Below, in pieces: positions 10,773 through 21,677 of a DNA stretch of 64,000 nucleotides (the stretch's first letter is position 1; the number at the start of each line of letters is the position of its first letter). Where the stretch lies: the NCBI RefSeq assembly GCF_029525555.1, contig NZ_JAPDHZ010000008.1, positions 248,001 to 312,000 of the forward strand, read 5' to 3'. This DNA is from Cohnella ginsengisoli (lineage in GTDB: Bacteria > Bacillota > Bacilli > Paenibacillales > Paenibacillaceae). Position numbers and translations under genes: made by a program. A model generated the notes under the pieces. It was given only the letters and a program-made list of their open reading frames with translations. It did not search any database and was not told where the DNA came from.

Positions 10773-11587
10773 CTCTTCATTTCAAGAATATAATCTTGAA
10801 CCTCGGGCTCCGACGAATGGCAGCACACGACTTGGTAGCCCCGCGCAAAAGCGGCCGTGGCCAGCTCGCGCAAGCCTCTCTGCCAATTCCTATATACTTC
10901 AGGCCGAGCTTGCTTCAGCTTGGACGCGGATCGCGGGATCGGCAGTCTGACGCGCTCCGCCGTCCCGATCCGGTGCGTCTCGCCGGCATCGCCAACGCCT
11001 GCCAACGCCCCGTCCGCCATCGCGACGGTCAACAAGCGCGGACAGTCGGGTACGTCCTCCGTTCGCTCCTGCTGCCCCCCGATCGCGCGAACGACGCGCT
11101 CCGACGACAAGTCCCACGTCACGACGAAGCGATCCGTCGGAAAGCCGGCGCCATCCGTCCCATAGAACTCGGGAATATAAGCGGACACCGTCCCGCCAAG
11201 CTTGACGATATTCAAATAGCCGTTCCGTGACTCAAAGGGATCGAAGGTCCATACGATCTTGCCGTACCCGGCCTCCATCGCCCACAGCCGCTGCTCCAGC
11301 TTGAGGCGCATGCCGATTCCCCGGTCGCGGTATTCAGGCCCGATCGCCATCATATGCGAGCCGACATAGGGCTCCCTGCCGTCATAGCCGACGAAGCCGT
11401 AACAAAATCCGACGAGCGCCTCGCCGCAGAAAGCCCCGATGACCGATCCCCCATGCAGGATCGCGGCGCGCATCTGCTGCATGGAGGTGATCGTGTCGGG
11501 CCCCCACACTTGCTTCTGCAGCTTCACGCATGCATGGAGCTCGCTCACGTTTGTAATTAACCGATAATGAATGCTGCCGTCATCCAT
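10769..11587 (-). CDS. GNAT acyltransferase, COG3375-like
   Basis: Predicted acyl-CoA-dependent N-acyltransferase, 272 residues from the ATG at 11587, which has AAGG 9 bases upstream (an earlier ATG at 11596 abuts the same AAGG and is less likely). The GNAT core includes VGFCYGFVGYDGREPYVGSH and the acyl-CoA loop EYRDRGIGMRLKLEQ near residue 90. The family is typically found beside MenC/N-acylamino-acid racemase genes. In the Geobacillus pathway its relative transfers succinyl from succinyl-CoA to D-amino acids. It lies in the racemase operon and overlaps the M20 deacylase gene by 4 bases. Confidence 0.82.
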   Translation of the reverse strand: MDDGSIHYRLITNVSELHACVKLQKQVWGPDTITSMQQMRAAILHGGSVIGAFCGEALVGFCYGFVGYDGREPYVGSHMMAIGPEYRDRGIGMRLKLEQRLWAMEAGYGKIVWTFDPFESRNGYLNIVKLGGTVSAYIPEFYGTDGAGFPTDRFVVTWDLSSERVVRAIGGQQERTEDVPDCPRLLTVAMADGALAGVGDAGETHRIGTAERVRLPIPRSASKLKQARPEVYRNWQRGLRELATAAFARGYQVVCCHSSEPEVQDYILEMKR

Positions 11588-11646
11588 TGTCGCCATCCTT
11601 CTCTACCCGTCCTTCCCCTTGCCAAACTTCTCTCAACCGTCTGTCA

Positions 11647-12601
11647 TTAAGGCTCCAGGTGTCCCGGCTTGGCACGGTCCGCCCGGCATCTGACCCAATA
11701 ATCGTCCAACAGCTCCAGCTCGAACTCCCGCACGACGTCCTGAACCGTGAATTCTACGGTCTCGCTCGAGATCAGGAAAGCATTCAACCGCCCGGGATCG
11801 CTGATCTTTACTTTAGCGCCATACTTCCGCTTCACCGCATCCAGCTTCGCCTTGTTGAAGTCGTAGTGAACGACCGCGCAATCCAGGTTGATCGTTCTGG
11901 TCACAAAGGGATAGAAATGCGTGCTCTCTCCGACGACTTCCCCTACGGGATTCACGATCGAGCACGGTTCCGGCAGCCAGATCGCGCCCGCGAAATGCGC
12001 CCTGCACGTATACGCTCGATAGGCCTGCATCAGGCCTCCGTGATAAGCGGAAGAAAACACGATCACGTCGGGCTTTTGCCTCGCATACGCATCCAACAAT
12101 TCATCGAAGTTGATATCGAAGCAGATCAGGCAAGCCACGCGGCCAAAGTCCGTCTGAATCACATTCGCTTCTTTCCCGTACAGCGTGTCGGACGTCGACT
12201 TCTGCCGGATCGTAATATGATTTTTGTGATAAACGCCGCATAGCTCTCCGTCGCGGTCGATAAACTGCGTCGCATTGCGGAAGGTGCCGTCCGGCATCTC
12301 GATCATCGCGGAGTAGGCGATATAGCACCGGTGCGCGCTCGCGATTCCCGAGAAGAAGTCACGAACCCGATTCCCCCCGATAGCGATAGTAATCGTCCAA
12401 CCATTCCGCCCGCATCCCGTCGTAGGCCGGATCGTCGCAGCACTCGGGCAGTACGATGAGATCCGGCCGTTCGGGCAGCACCTGCTGCAGCCGCTCTTCC
12501 CACCTTGCTATCATTTGCAGCACGATATCTTCCAGACCCAGCCCGGCATCCACCTCTTTATTAGGCGGCGCCATACAGCTTATTTTCACGTATCGGGACA
12601 T
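11647..12601 (-). CDS. Carbon-nitrogen hydrolase, nitrilase superfamily (frame broken)
   Basis: Amidase/nitrilase-fold enzyme of about 318 residues, cytoplasmic. The catalytic triad can be seen as Glu in LIVLPECCDD, Lys in VYHKNHITIRQ and Cys in VACLICFDINFDE. ATG at 12601 follows GGGAG by 7 bases. The frame breaks at the C6 run 12373-12378 (plus strand); with five, YRGNRVRDFFSGIASAHRCY joins the two parts. It sits between the racemase and the acyltransferase, 25 bases after the racemase stop, so it belongs to the same pathway. Substrate unknown; release of an amide or carbamoyl group from an imported amino-acid conjugate is conjecture. Confidence 0.82.
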
Positions 12602-12626
12602 GCAGGCACTCCCTTTCCCCCAGCGC

Positions 12627-13746
12627 TTAAGCGCTCCTGATTTGAGTCATCTTCTTGACGGTCAGTCGCTCCAGGGACTGCTCGCACACTTCGTGACCGA
12701 TCCCCGCTCCCGCAGGAACGGCAATGACGCCCGGCCGAACCATCTCGATGCCCGGCGAGACGATGTCCTGCTGCCAGAATCGGCTCGAGGCCGAGACATC
12801 CCCCCGGGATGGAGAAATTGGACAACGAGGACAGCGCGATATTATGAAGCCGGCCGATGCCAAGCTCGAGCATTCCGCCGCACCAAACCGGTATGCCCCG
12901 CTCCTGGCAAAGATCGTGAATGCGCTTGGCATTCGCCAACCCGCCGACCCGGCCGATCTTGACGTTCATGATCCGGCAGCTGCCGAGGTCGATGGCATGA
13001 CGGGCATCCGTCAAGGTATGAATGCTCTCGTCCAGACATACGGGCGTCCGCAGCTCCCGCTGCAGCGCGGCATGCGCGATGATGTCGTCATGCGCAAGCG
13101 GCTGCTCGATCATCGTTAGCTTGTAATTGTCCAGTTCTTTCAAAATAGGCAGATCACCCGGCGTATAGGCGGAGTTCGCGTCCGCCATCAGCGGCAGCTC
13201 GTCGCCGAACCGCTTGCGGATCGCCTCGACCAAGCGGATATCGAACCCCGGCTTGATCTTCACCTTGATTCGCTTGTAGCCTTGCTCCACGAATCGCTCG
13301 ACGTTCCGGACGACCTGGTCGACCGTAGGTTCGATTCCGATGCTGACGCCCACCTCGATCTCCCGCTTGTCGCCTCCCAATGCATGCGCCAACGAGATTC
13401 CTTTCTGTTTCGCATGCAAATCCCATACGGCCGTCTCGATCGCCGCGATCGCCATATGGTTGCGGCGGACGGGCGCGAACAATGCCGAGACATCCTCCGG
13501 ACCCTTCACTCCCTTGCTCAGCAAATCCGGGACCAGAAAATGTTCGAGCATGTGCCAGACCGTATCCGTCGTTTCTTCGTTATAGTAGGGCGCCGCGAAA
13601 GCGACGCTTTCTCCGTATCCGGTCGCCCCGTCGCCATGTACGCTGACGATGACGCAATCCTTCCGGTCCATCCGCCCGAAGCTGGTCTCGAACGGCGCTT
13701 GCAGCGGGACTTGAATTCGTCTTAACGTGACTTGCTCGATTTTCAT
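12627..13746 (-). CDS. N-acylamino-acid racemase / o-succinylbenzoate synthase family (frame broken)
   Basis: Enolase-superfamily enzyme of the NSAR/OSBS group, about 372 residues. Catalytic Lys in KRIKVKIKPG and Lys in IMNVKIGRVGG flank the metal ligands Asp (LMADANSAYT), Glu (MIEQPL) and Asp (CLDESIHT). ATG at 13746 is preceded by AAAGGAG. The frame breaks at the C6 run 12800-12805 (plus strand); with five, NFSIPGDVSASSRFWQQDIV follows. No other menaquinone genes lie nearby, while a GNAT acyltransferase and an M20 deacylase do, which favours N-succinyl- or N-acylamino-acid racemization over o-succinylbenzoate synthesis. It lies 47 bases after a permease gene in the same direction. Confidence 0.88.
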
Positions 13747-13793
13747 CGGCAACCTGCTCCTTTGATCCTGCATTCGCGACGATCAACCGCCGC

Positions 13794-14715
13794 TTAGAAC
13801 AATGCGCTCTCGTTCCTGACCTTCTTCACCGTTACGTTGGTCATCATAATAATCGCGAAGCACAGCACGGACTGGTACAACCCGACAGCCGCGGCCATGC
13901 CGAATTCCTGCAGATCCAGGAGCGCACGGAAAGAGAACGTGTCGATGACGTCGGTCTTGTCGTAGAGCAGCCCGTTGCTGCCGATCAGCTGATAGAACAT
14001 GCCGAAGTCGCCTCTGGCGATCTGGCTCACTTTGAGCAGCAGCAGAATGATCATCGTCGGCATAACGGAAGGCACCGTGATATGGATAATCCGCTGCATG
14101 AGGCTGGCGCCGTCGATCTTCGCGGCCTCGTACATTTCCGTGTCGATGCCGGCGATGCTCGCCAGATAGACGACGGTTCCGTAGCCGACCGTTTTCCAAG
14201 CGCTGAAGTACACTAATATATAAGGCCACAGGCCCGGGGTATTGTAGAAGTTCACCGGAGAGAGCCCGATCGATTCAAGGAGCGTGTTGACGGCGCCGAA
14301 CTCGAAGTTGAACAGGTTGTAGGCGATCGCCCCGGCCACCACCCAGGAGATGAAGTACGGCAAAAAGATGACGGACTGCAAAAATCGTTTAAAATACTTT
14401 CCTGCCAGCTCGAACAGCACGATCGCGAACGTCAATTCGAGCACGTTGTTGACGATCATAAAGATGAAGTTGTACATGACCGTATTTTTCGTGACGAGCC
14501 AGGCCTTGCCGGATTCGAAGAAAAACCGGAAGTTTTCCAGACCGACCCACGGACTTCCTACAATACCGTCTCTGTAAGAGTAAGACTTGAACGCAACGAT
14601 AATTCCCGCCATCGGCACATAGCAGAAGACAAGGAAAAAAAACGAATGCCGGCAAAATCATCAAATAGAGCGTGCGATTCCTGAGCAGATCGCCAAGAAA
14701 GCCTTTGGCGCGCAT
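13794..14715 (-). CDS. ABC transporter permease, LplB type (frame broken)
   Basis: Six-segment membrane permease of the LplB-like branch, about 307 residues. The ATG at 14715 follows GGAGGGGATTACC. The N-terminus MRAKGFLGDLLRNRTLYLMI runs into the A8 run 14635-14642 (plus strand); with seven, FVFFLVFCYVPMAGIIVAFK restores the frame. The EAA loop is EAAKIDGASLMQRIIHITVP near residue 220. It lies between the solute-binding lipoprotein and the racemase and works with the permease at 16448-17336. The ATPase must come from elsewhere. Confidence 0.87.
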
Positions 14716-14791
14716 GGTAATCCCCTCCGTTAACCGAAAAGGAGAGAGGCGGCTCGCCATCGACCGGGGTCTCTCTCGCTTCTCGCCCGCC

Positions 14792-16384
14792 TTACTGGTT
14801 ATTTTTCAAAAATTCGTCGATCTGCTTCTGCGCCTCGGCCTTGACCTTATCGAGGCCCGCCTCCTTAAACTTGGCGTTCAGCGTTTTGATCGCCTCTGCC
14901 GGATCGCTCACGTCGCCGAACGTAATCGGGAGCATGTATTGATCTCTAACGTTCTTGATCGCCGCCAGCTCGTTTTTCACATTCGTCGTATCGAATACGA
15001 AGTTAAGGAGCGGATTCGTGACCGCCGTTTTTTCCCACGTCGCTCTGATCGCAGCCACTTCTGCGGGCTCATCGACGAGCGGTTTGACCATCGCCGGCGT
15101 TCTCCAACCCCATGGCGACGCCGAATCGATCTTGAAGCCGGACTCCGCGCCTCCGAGCTCCCGAATCCGGTTGTCATCCGTCAGCTCGTAGTGCTTGCCC
15201 GCGATGCCGTAGGTCGTCAGGTTGAAATATTCCTCGTCGTTGCGCAGCAGCTCCAGCGCCATCAGCGCCCGCTCCGGATTTTTCGAATTGGCGTTGATCG
15301 ACATGCCGCCGCCGACGTACGGGTTGACGTAGGTCGGCGCTCCGTTGTACAGGTCGAACATCTCGACCTTCCATTCCGGGTGCGTCTGATTCGCCGTCGT
15401 GACGGCTTGGCTCATATTCGTTATATTGCTGGCCATGGATGCGCTCTTGCCGGCCAGGAACGCGTCTTTGATCAGCGTCTTGTTGACCATCGCGTTTTTG
15501 GACCAGTACCCCTTTTTGTTCCAGTCGACCATCTTTTGGGCGAACGCCAGATACTCCGGCGTCTGCGCAATGTCGACCAGCTTGCCCGAGGGGTCCTTGA
15601 GGTCGACGGTGACGAGCGAGTTGCTGATGATGAACTTAGGCGTTAACTTGGTGTAGACCAGCTGGTCGAACAACGCATAACCGTTCACGCCTTCGTCGAA
15701 CGGCACCAGACCCGGCTCGTTCTTCGCGATCGCGTCGAGATACTTCTCGAAGTCGTCCATCGTCTTGAGCGGCGGAATATTGTACTTCTCCCGCAGATCC
15801 CCTCTAACCCCGACGACCGTATGGGAGAACTCCTTTGTAGAAGCCGGCACCATATAGATCTTGTTCTTCACCTTCACCTGATCCCAGGCGTCCTTCGGCA
15901 TTTCTTGAACCGTCTTCGGCATGTAGGTTTCGAGCATCTCCTGCGTAAGCTCGAGGTACGCGCCTTTGTCCGCTTGCGCGCCGTACTTGACCCAGTCGGC
16001 GGAGAATACCAGATCGAAGTCCTCGCCCGTCGCGAAAAGAAGCGGGTACTTCTGCAAGTAATCGCCCCAGGAAAGGAAGATCGGTTCAATCGTCGCGTTA
16101 ATATCGCTCTTCATCTTTTTGTTGATCTCGTCGTATACGAGACCGAGATCCTTCGGCGGGTCGCCGATCAGATACATCTTCAGCGCGACCGCCTTGGACG
16201 TATCCGGCTTGTGTTCCGCCGATGGCGCCGCGGTTGCGCTCGCAGTCGCGCTGGCCGTCGAATCCGCGCTTGCGCCAGGCGAAGCCGGCTCGTTGGACGC
16301 GTTGGAAGAATTGGACGAGCAGCCCGCCATGACGGCCATCGTGGCCGCCAAGCCGATCGCCATGAGTCCCCTTACGTTTTTCAT
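14792..16384 (-). CDS. ABC transporter substrate-binding lipoprotein, LipO/DUF3502 type
   Basis: Secreted lipoprotein of 530 residues, intact. The signal peptide MKNVRGLMAIGLAATMAVMAGCSS carries lipobox VMAGC (Cys 22), followed by a Ser/Ala/Thr-rich linker of about 40 residues and a periplasmic-binding-protein fold beginning VALKMYLIGDPPKDLGLVYDEIN. The length and the DUF3502-like C-terminal part are typical of binding proteins paired with LplB/LplC permeases. It is encoded between the two permease genes, an unusual order (LplC-type, binding protein, LplB-type). The ligand is unknown; the enzymes downstream suggest an amide- or N-acyl-bearing compound. Confidence 0.9.
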   Translation of the reverse strand: MKNVRGLMAIGLAATMAVMAGCSSNSSNASNEPASPGASADSTASATASATAAPSAEHKPDTSKAVALKMYLIGDPPKDLGLVYDEINKKMKSDINATIEPIFLSWGDYLQKYPLLFATGEDFDLVFSADWVKYGAQADKGAYLELTQEMLETYMPKTVQEMPKDAWDQVKVKNKIYMVPASTKEFSHTVVGVRGDLREKYNIPPLKTMDDFEKYLDAIAKNEPGLVPFDEGVNGYALFDQLVYTKLTPKFIISNSLVTVDLKDPSGKLVDIAQTPEYLAFAQKMVDWNKKGYWSKNAMVNKTLIKDAFLAGKSASMASNITNMSQAVTTANQTHPEWKVEMFDLYNGAPTYVNPYVGGGMSINANSKNPERALMALELLRNDEEYFNLTTYGIAGKHYELTDDNRIRELGGAESGFKIDSASPWGWRTPAMVKPLVDEPAEVAAIRATWEKTAVTNPLLNFVFDTTNVKNELAAIKNVRDQYMLPITFGDVSDPAEAIKTLNAKFKEAGLDKVKAEAQKQIDEFLKNNQ

Positions 16385-16447
16385 CGATAAATCCTCCCCC
16401 CAGTGATGGTTAACAAAGCTTATATGGTCATCCGGCGGCAGCCGGTG

Positions 16448-17336
16448 TCACCCTTTGACGGCGCCGATCGTGAGGCCCTGGATGAAGTACTTCTGGACGA
16501 ACGGATAGAGCAGCACGATCGGTCCCGTTGCGATGACCGTCATAGCCAGCTTGAACGATTCCTTCGGCGTATCGATCGCGACCGAGCTCTGCGAGACCGA
16601 GGAGCTCGCGAACGCGATGCTGCTTAATATTTTGTATAAAAAAGTATTGCAGCGGAAATAAAGGCTCCTTGTTCACGAACAGCATCGCGTGATACCAGTC
16701 GTTCCAATAGTTCAGCGCGATGAAGAGGCCAATGGTAGCCAGCGCCGGCTTGACCAGCGGCAGGATAATAGCGAGGAAGATCCGAAAGTCGCCTGCGCCG
16801 TCCATCTTGGCGGATTCGCCGATCGCGTCGGGAATCGTGGAGCTGATGAAGCTTCGCAGGATGATGATATAGAACACGTTGAGAAGCGGCGGCAGCAGCA
16901 GCGCGAGCATCGATTCCTTCAATCCCAGATACTTCACGATCAGGATATACCAAGGGACGAGACCGCCGGAAAACAACGTGGTGAAGAAGAAGTAGAAGGC
17001 GAATACGTTCCGGTGCGCGAAGTCTTTGCGCTGGAGCACGTACGCCGTCATCGCGGATACGAACAGGCCGAGCAGCGTGCCGGAGGCCGTGACCAGGATG
17101 GTGACCCGGTACGCGGAGACGATCTGCGCCGGGTTATCGAAGATGAACCGGTAGGCGTCCCAGGACAAGGCGCCGGGAAAGAGGCTGTATCCGTTCTTTA
17201 CGATGCGGGATTCCTCCGTAAAGGAGCCGACGACGATCATTAGAAACGGAATCAGGCACAAGGCCGCGAAGATGGACACCCACGCATAGCCGACGATATT
17301 AAAGACGTATTTTTCAGTAGCGGGCTTAAGCGCCAT
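16448..17336 (-). CDS. ABC transporter permease, LplC type (frame broken)
   Basis: Second permease of the importer, about 296 residues with six membrane segments. The ATG at 17336 has GGAGGAG 4 bases upstream and gives MALKPATEKYVFNIVGYAWV; the longer frame to 17423 lacks a ribosome-binding site. The EAA-like loop is GESAKMDGAGDFRIFLAIIL. The frame breaks at the A6 run 16638-16643 (plus strand); with five, PLQYFLYKILSSIAFASSS continues to IGAVKG and the TGA at 16448. It is the first gene of the operon that runs to 9563. Confidence 0.87.
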
Positions 17337-17411
17337 CGAACTCCTCCAGCTTGCGACGTTAGGCAGGATGACCGGTTCCTGAATCTTATCGTAGCCGCCG
17401 GAATCGTCCGC

Positions 17412-17493
17412 TGTATACTTCACAAACCGGTAAAAACCTTACACTTTTTTGCGAAATGCCTCTCAACGGATTGGTTTGACCCTGCACTTTTTT
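17412..17493 (-). promoter_or_regulatory. Operon promoter with two putative AraC boxes
   Basis: A minus-strand -10 (TATACA, 17412-17417) has no good -35. Upstream, on the plus strand, CCTTACACTTTTTT (17437-17450) and CCCTGCACTTTTTT (17480-17493) form direct repeats 43 bp apart, four helical turns. The same arrangement recurs at 26003-26084. Placement next to a missing -35 suits an AraC-type activator, presumably the product of the gene at 7185-9438. Confidence 0.6.
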
Positions 17494-17495
17494 AT

Positions 17496-17547
17496 AAAAA
17501 AAGAGAAAATGCCGCGCCGGAGCAAGGGCTCCAAGTACGGCATTTTC
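17496..17547 (-). terminator. Rho-independent terminator after the first heparinase gene
   Basis: On the minus strand a stem with arms GAAAATGCCG/CGGCATTTTC (17505-17547) encloses a second hairpin (GGAGC/GCTCC) and is followed by a T-rich tract (A7 on plus at 17496-17502). Confidence 0.85.
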
Positions 17548-17554
17548 CGCGTTT

Positions 17555-20500
17555 CTACTTCTCCACGAAGAACTTCAGCTCGGAGAACGATACGAAATCC
17601 GGGTTCACGGTCGCGTCCGGCGAACCGAATACGGCCACTCTGACGTATCTGGCGCTCACTGACGGGAAATTGAATGTATCCGTATGGCCGTCGCCGCTTG
17701 GCGCGGTAACGCCGCCATACACGTTCGTCCAGGCGTCGCCGTCCTGCGAGACGGAGATCATGAGCTTGTTGGATCGCGTCTGTCCCCAGTTGAATACGGT
17801 CGCGTCCAACCGCTCGAGCTGAATGGCGCTTCCAAAGTCAAAGATAACATGGGCAGCCTTGTCGCCGGACCAACGCGAAGGATCAGACGGGATGTCGTCA
17901 AACATTTTCCACACATTTTGCGCCGATTGCGTCGCTCTGAAGCTTTTGTACTTGATTTCCTTCAAATCGGCGATCGGAATCGGGTTCACGGGGGCGAGCG
18001 CCTGCTCCTGGAATTGCAGCTTCGCGGACGGCCCCGTCCAGGTGATGCCGACGACTTGGTCTACGGCATCCCAGGCGACTGCAAATCGCAAGCCGCTTTG
18101 CGGAATGAACGTATGCGGAATCAGCATTTGATTGTCCAAGCCTGTCGCGGGCGCGTCCATCGTCTTGTTCGCGCCGTTTACCTTCGCGATATTGCTGCCC
18201 GCGGTAAACTGGACCGTCGACGTGCCTTTGGTCGCCGTCGCCGTTTGGGTGGCAGCGTTCCAACTCACCGTCATGCCCATCGCTTCGTACACGTTTTTCA
18301 TCGGCACCATCACGACATTGTTGTTCAGCACGGGCGGGACATCCAGATCCAGCCCCTGCGCGTCGATCCGGACGCGGATCTTTCTCCCCGCCGGTTCCGA
18401 CGGCACCTCGCCAGCGAGCGGAAGCGGACTGGCATCTGCTTTCTGTAGCGTGTAGGTGCCGGGCGTGCCCTCGAAGTAAATCGAGTTGCCCTCCTGTACG
18501 GCTTGGTATTTCGCTGTAGCGGTCTCGCCCTGTTTCACGGCCGTCCAGTATCCGTCCTCGAGGTCGGTCACCAGAATCTTGTAAGTCTGGTTCGCCTCGC
18601 CCGTGAAGGCGATCGTCGCCTGTTGATCGGTCAGTTCGAAGTCCTTCGCGAAAAAGACGACGCGGTCTTGAATTCTGGCGCCCGCATAATCGTCGGTCTC
18701 GGAATAATGCACATCTTGCGGCGCGGGACCGTCCACGGCATCCATCACTTGCATCACGTTCAAAAACCGCGTTTGGTTCGTGGCCGTCTCGCTGGAAACC
18801 TCAAGCCGCCACTTTCCGGCGTCGACGACGGCGATGTTGGATGCATTGTATGGCTTAATCGGCTTGTTGACGCCGTCGACCTCGAATTCGCATTTACCGT
18901 CGATCTCGTTTACGCATCCCGGGCCGCCGATTTTCTCGACGTTCAGATCGTCGATCTTGGGCAGCAGCGTATCGGTGACCAGCTTGCCGTCATAACCGCG
19001 CTCCGTCACTTCGCTGGTGTAGCGATTGCCGTCGACCGCAGGCTCGAAGGCCGAGTGAAGCAGCCATCTTTTCTCCGCGTTCGCGTTCGGCGTGTCGATA
19101 TTGTCGTACACGACCATCGCGGCCGGACGCGCGTCGTCCTTGAAGTTCAGGAAGGCCATGCTTCGCGTGTACTTGTCGGTCCTCGACTTGCCGTAGGCCT
19201 CGCTCAGCTCCCCTTTGATGTAAGAGTAATCCGGATACATCTCGTCGTCCCCGATGGCGTGGGAAAGGACCGTGCCTCTTTGGTAGCGGGGGATCCGTAT
19301 TCCACTCTTCGACCGACTTGGGGATGCGGTCCAGATAGAGCTGATTGGACGGGGAATAGGTTCCCTGCTCCAGGGCGGCCGGATCTTCGATCTGCACGAC
19401 GTTGTGCGCGATGGACTGCTTGTGATATTCCAGGTCATGTACGCTGCCGTATTCCATTGCCGCGCCGTTTACCGGGTTTAATCCGGAATAAATGCCGGAG
19501 TCGACCGCCAGATAGCCTTTATAATACATCGAGAAGGCGCCGGCGTCGGCATGCTGGTGGTTGGTCTGGGTGCGCTCGCCGATATTCATGACGGCGACGA
19601 CCGCCTTGGAGTCCTGCCCTTCGTCCCAGCCCGTCCTCGCCACGATGGAGCCGTACGGCGCGGGAAAGTATCGGGACAGCGGCGTGTCGTATACGGATTG
19701 CGACGCGGCGTTCGGATCGTAGAACAGAAGGTAGTACAGCTCGTTCTCCTTAACGCCTTGCTTTAAAAACTCGTACTGCGCTCTCGGATTGTTATAAACG
19801 CTGCCTGCGATCATGCTCGTGATATTCCCGTGGACCGTTCTCGTCCATGGCGTTTTGTAAATGGTATTGAAGTCGTCGCCTTCCGTCATGATATAGCCGT
19901 CCGGTCGGCGGGTATATACTTCCCGGTCGAGCGCGAGCCCCGCCTTCTCCGTGAGCGGATGGACGCCGATCGCCTTCCACAGCTCGTTGCCCAGCATAAT
20001 ATACTTGAGCCTGTTGTCTCCGTAGGCTGGGCCTTCGAACGGCATCTCCGCGTCCAGCATGACGTTAAACCCCGGCATTGTCTTGTTTAGGAGAAAGTCT
20101 GCGATATCCTCGTAGTACTCGGGATTCGTATCGTAGAGCGCGATCGCCATCGCGAGCTTGAACTGATGGTGCACCTCGCCGTTCGCATGTCCGGCGATGA
20201 TCACCTTTTGATTGTTATCCAGCGGATAGTTGTACTCCAGGCCGTTCCTGACCCAAGTATCGAGCCCTAGGCGGATGGCCGCCTTTTGCGTCTCATCCAT
20301 GAGCGAGTTGCACCAGTCATAGACGATGGATTCGATGAAGATCAAGTCTCCAATCTCTCTGGCTACGTTAAAAACGGTCGTCGAATTGCTGCGGTCCGGG
20401 TTGAATTGCACCGTGTTCGCCATATTCACGGCGATCTGAACCGCTTTTTGACCCGCCGCCGCATCGTCGTAGATCAGATAGCGGATCGCGTTCGCCTTCA

Positions 20501-21546
20501 TGACGTCCACCGTGCTTGCGTCGATATTGGTGTTTGCCGTGCTGCTTCTGGGCGGAAAGTTGCCCGACTTTTGAATTTGCGCTTTGGCGTTGATGGTTGT
20601 CCATACCGCATTGAACGCCGGATTGGCGAGCTTCGCCTTCAGCGCCGGCAGCGTTTGGTTGTTGACCAGCACGCGCGGGCGATCGCTCGGCGGCACCGGG
20701 ATCGGATCGTACTGGCCGGATTGCTTAGGGGCTACGACGCCTGACGTCTGCACCTGGAACAGTACGATCGGGCTGGCGGCGAGATCGCCTGCCTTCTGCG
20801 TCGTCGTGCCGTCGTAATTCATGGCGAAGGTGTACGAGCCCGGCAGCAGCTGCTTGCTCGCTTCGCCGTTCACGGTCGTGCCGAATGTCCGCCAGCCGGT
20901 CGCATAATAGGACACGACGCCTCCGCTCAACGGATTATTTTGGCTGTTCTTAAGTTGCACGCGGGCGTTCACCGTCTGAAAGACGACGACCGGATCCGCG
21001 CCGGTATCCTGCGCCTTATCCATGCGCGTTCCTTCATAATCCATATGGAACGTATAATTTCCTGGGAGAAGCTCTTTGCCGACTTCGCCGCCGGTAGCGT
21101 TGCCGAAGGTTTTCCACCCGCCCGCGCCATAATAAGAAACGACGCCGTCCTCCAACGGGTTACCTTGGCTGTCCTTCAACTGCGCGCGCACGTTCACCGT
21201 CTGGAAGGCGACGAGCGGATCGGCGCCGGTATCCTGTGCCTTTTCTAGATAGGTTCCCTCATACTCGATATGAAACGTATACGTTTTTTCCGTCAAAGAC
21301 TTCGTGGCAGCCCCCGTCGCGTCGGTCGTGCCGAACGTTTGCCAGCCTGCGTCGTAATAACTGACGGTCGCGCCCGCAAGCGGGTCCCCATCGCTGTCCG
21401 TCAATTGCACGGTGACGTCCGACACCGCCGCTTCCGCCTTCTGCGGAGCGAATCCGAATAAGAGGCCTCCTAACATGGCCCAAGCTAAAAGCGTCGAGAT
21501 CCACTTCTTCAGGAGTCCCGGTCGACGAATCGATCATGCGCTTCAT
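17555..21546 (-). CDS. Secreted heparinase II/III-family protein with repeats, stalk and discoidin-like domains (two frame breaks)
   Basis: Very large secreted protein of about 1,330 residues, probably a polysaccharide lyase or glycan-binding enzyme. ATG at 21546 follows GGGGAG. The signal peptide is recovered if the C3 run 21517-21519 has one base fewer, giving MKRMIDSSTGLLKKWISTLL and then AWAMLGGLLFGFAPQKAEAA. Three 75-residue modules (SYY..GW.TFG..LLPGNYTF) occupy about 45-270. An alpha-helical heparinase barrel and a beta-sandwich follow (conserved HANGEVHHQFKLA, RTQTNHQHADAGAFSMYYKG). A second break at the G5 run 19288-19292 joins EEWNTD to PRYQRGTVLSHAIGDDE. The C-terminus has a copper-amine-oxidase-N/stalk domain and an F5/8 (discoidin)-like domain ending SFSELKFFVEK. 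It is a paralogue of the next gene. Confidence 0.85.
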
Positions 21547-21589
21547 CCTCTCCCCTATGGACTTAATGGGCGCTCGCGTAAAAAAAGCG

Positions 21590-21628
21590 GCAGCCTCGGA
21601 CGGGAATTACATGTCTGAGCTGCCGCTG
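21590..21628 (-). terminator. Terminator after the second heparinase gene
   Basis: Minus-strand stem AGCGGCAGC/GCTGCCGCT followed by T7 (A7 on plus at 21590-21596). It lies only about 45 bases upstream of the first heparinase gene, so that gene needs read-through or its own promoter in the remaining gap. No good promoter was seen there. Confidence 0.8.
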
Positions 21629-21677
21629 CTTCACGAAGCGATGCGATATACAGTTACGCCAATCTATTGACTATGGG

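Noticed and set aside
12627..13746. Racemase-family gene read as menC of menaquinone synthesis
   Set aside because: No other men genes are nearby, and its operon partners (GNAT, M20, importer) match the N-acylamino-acid racemase context. OSBS side activity remains possible.
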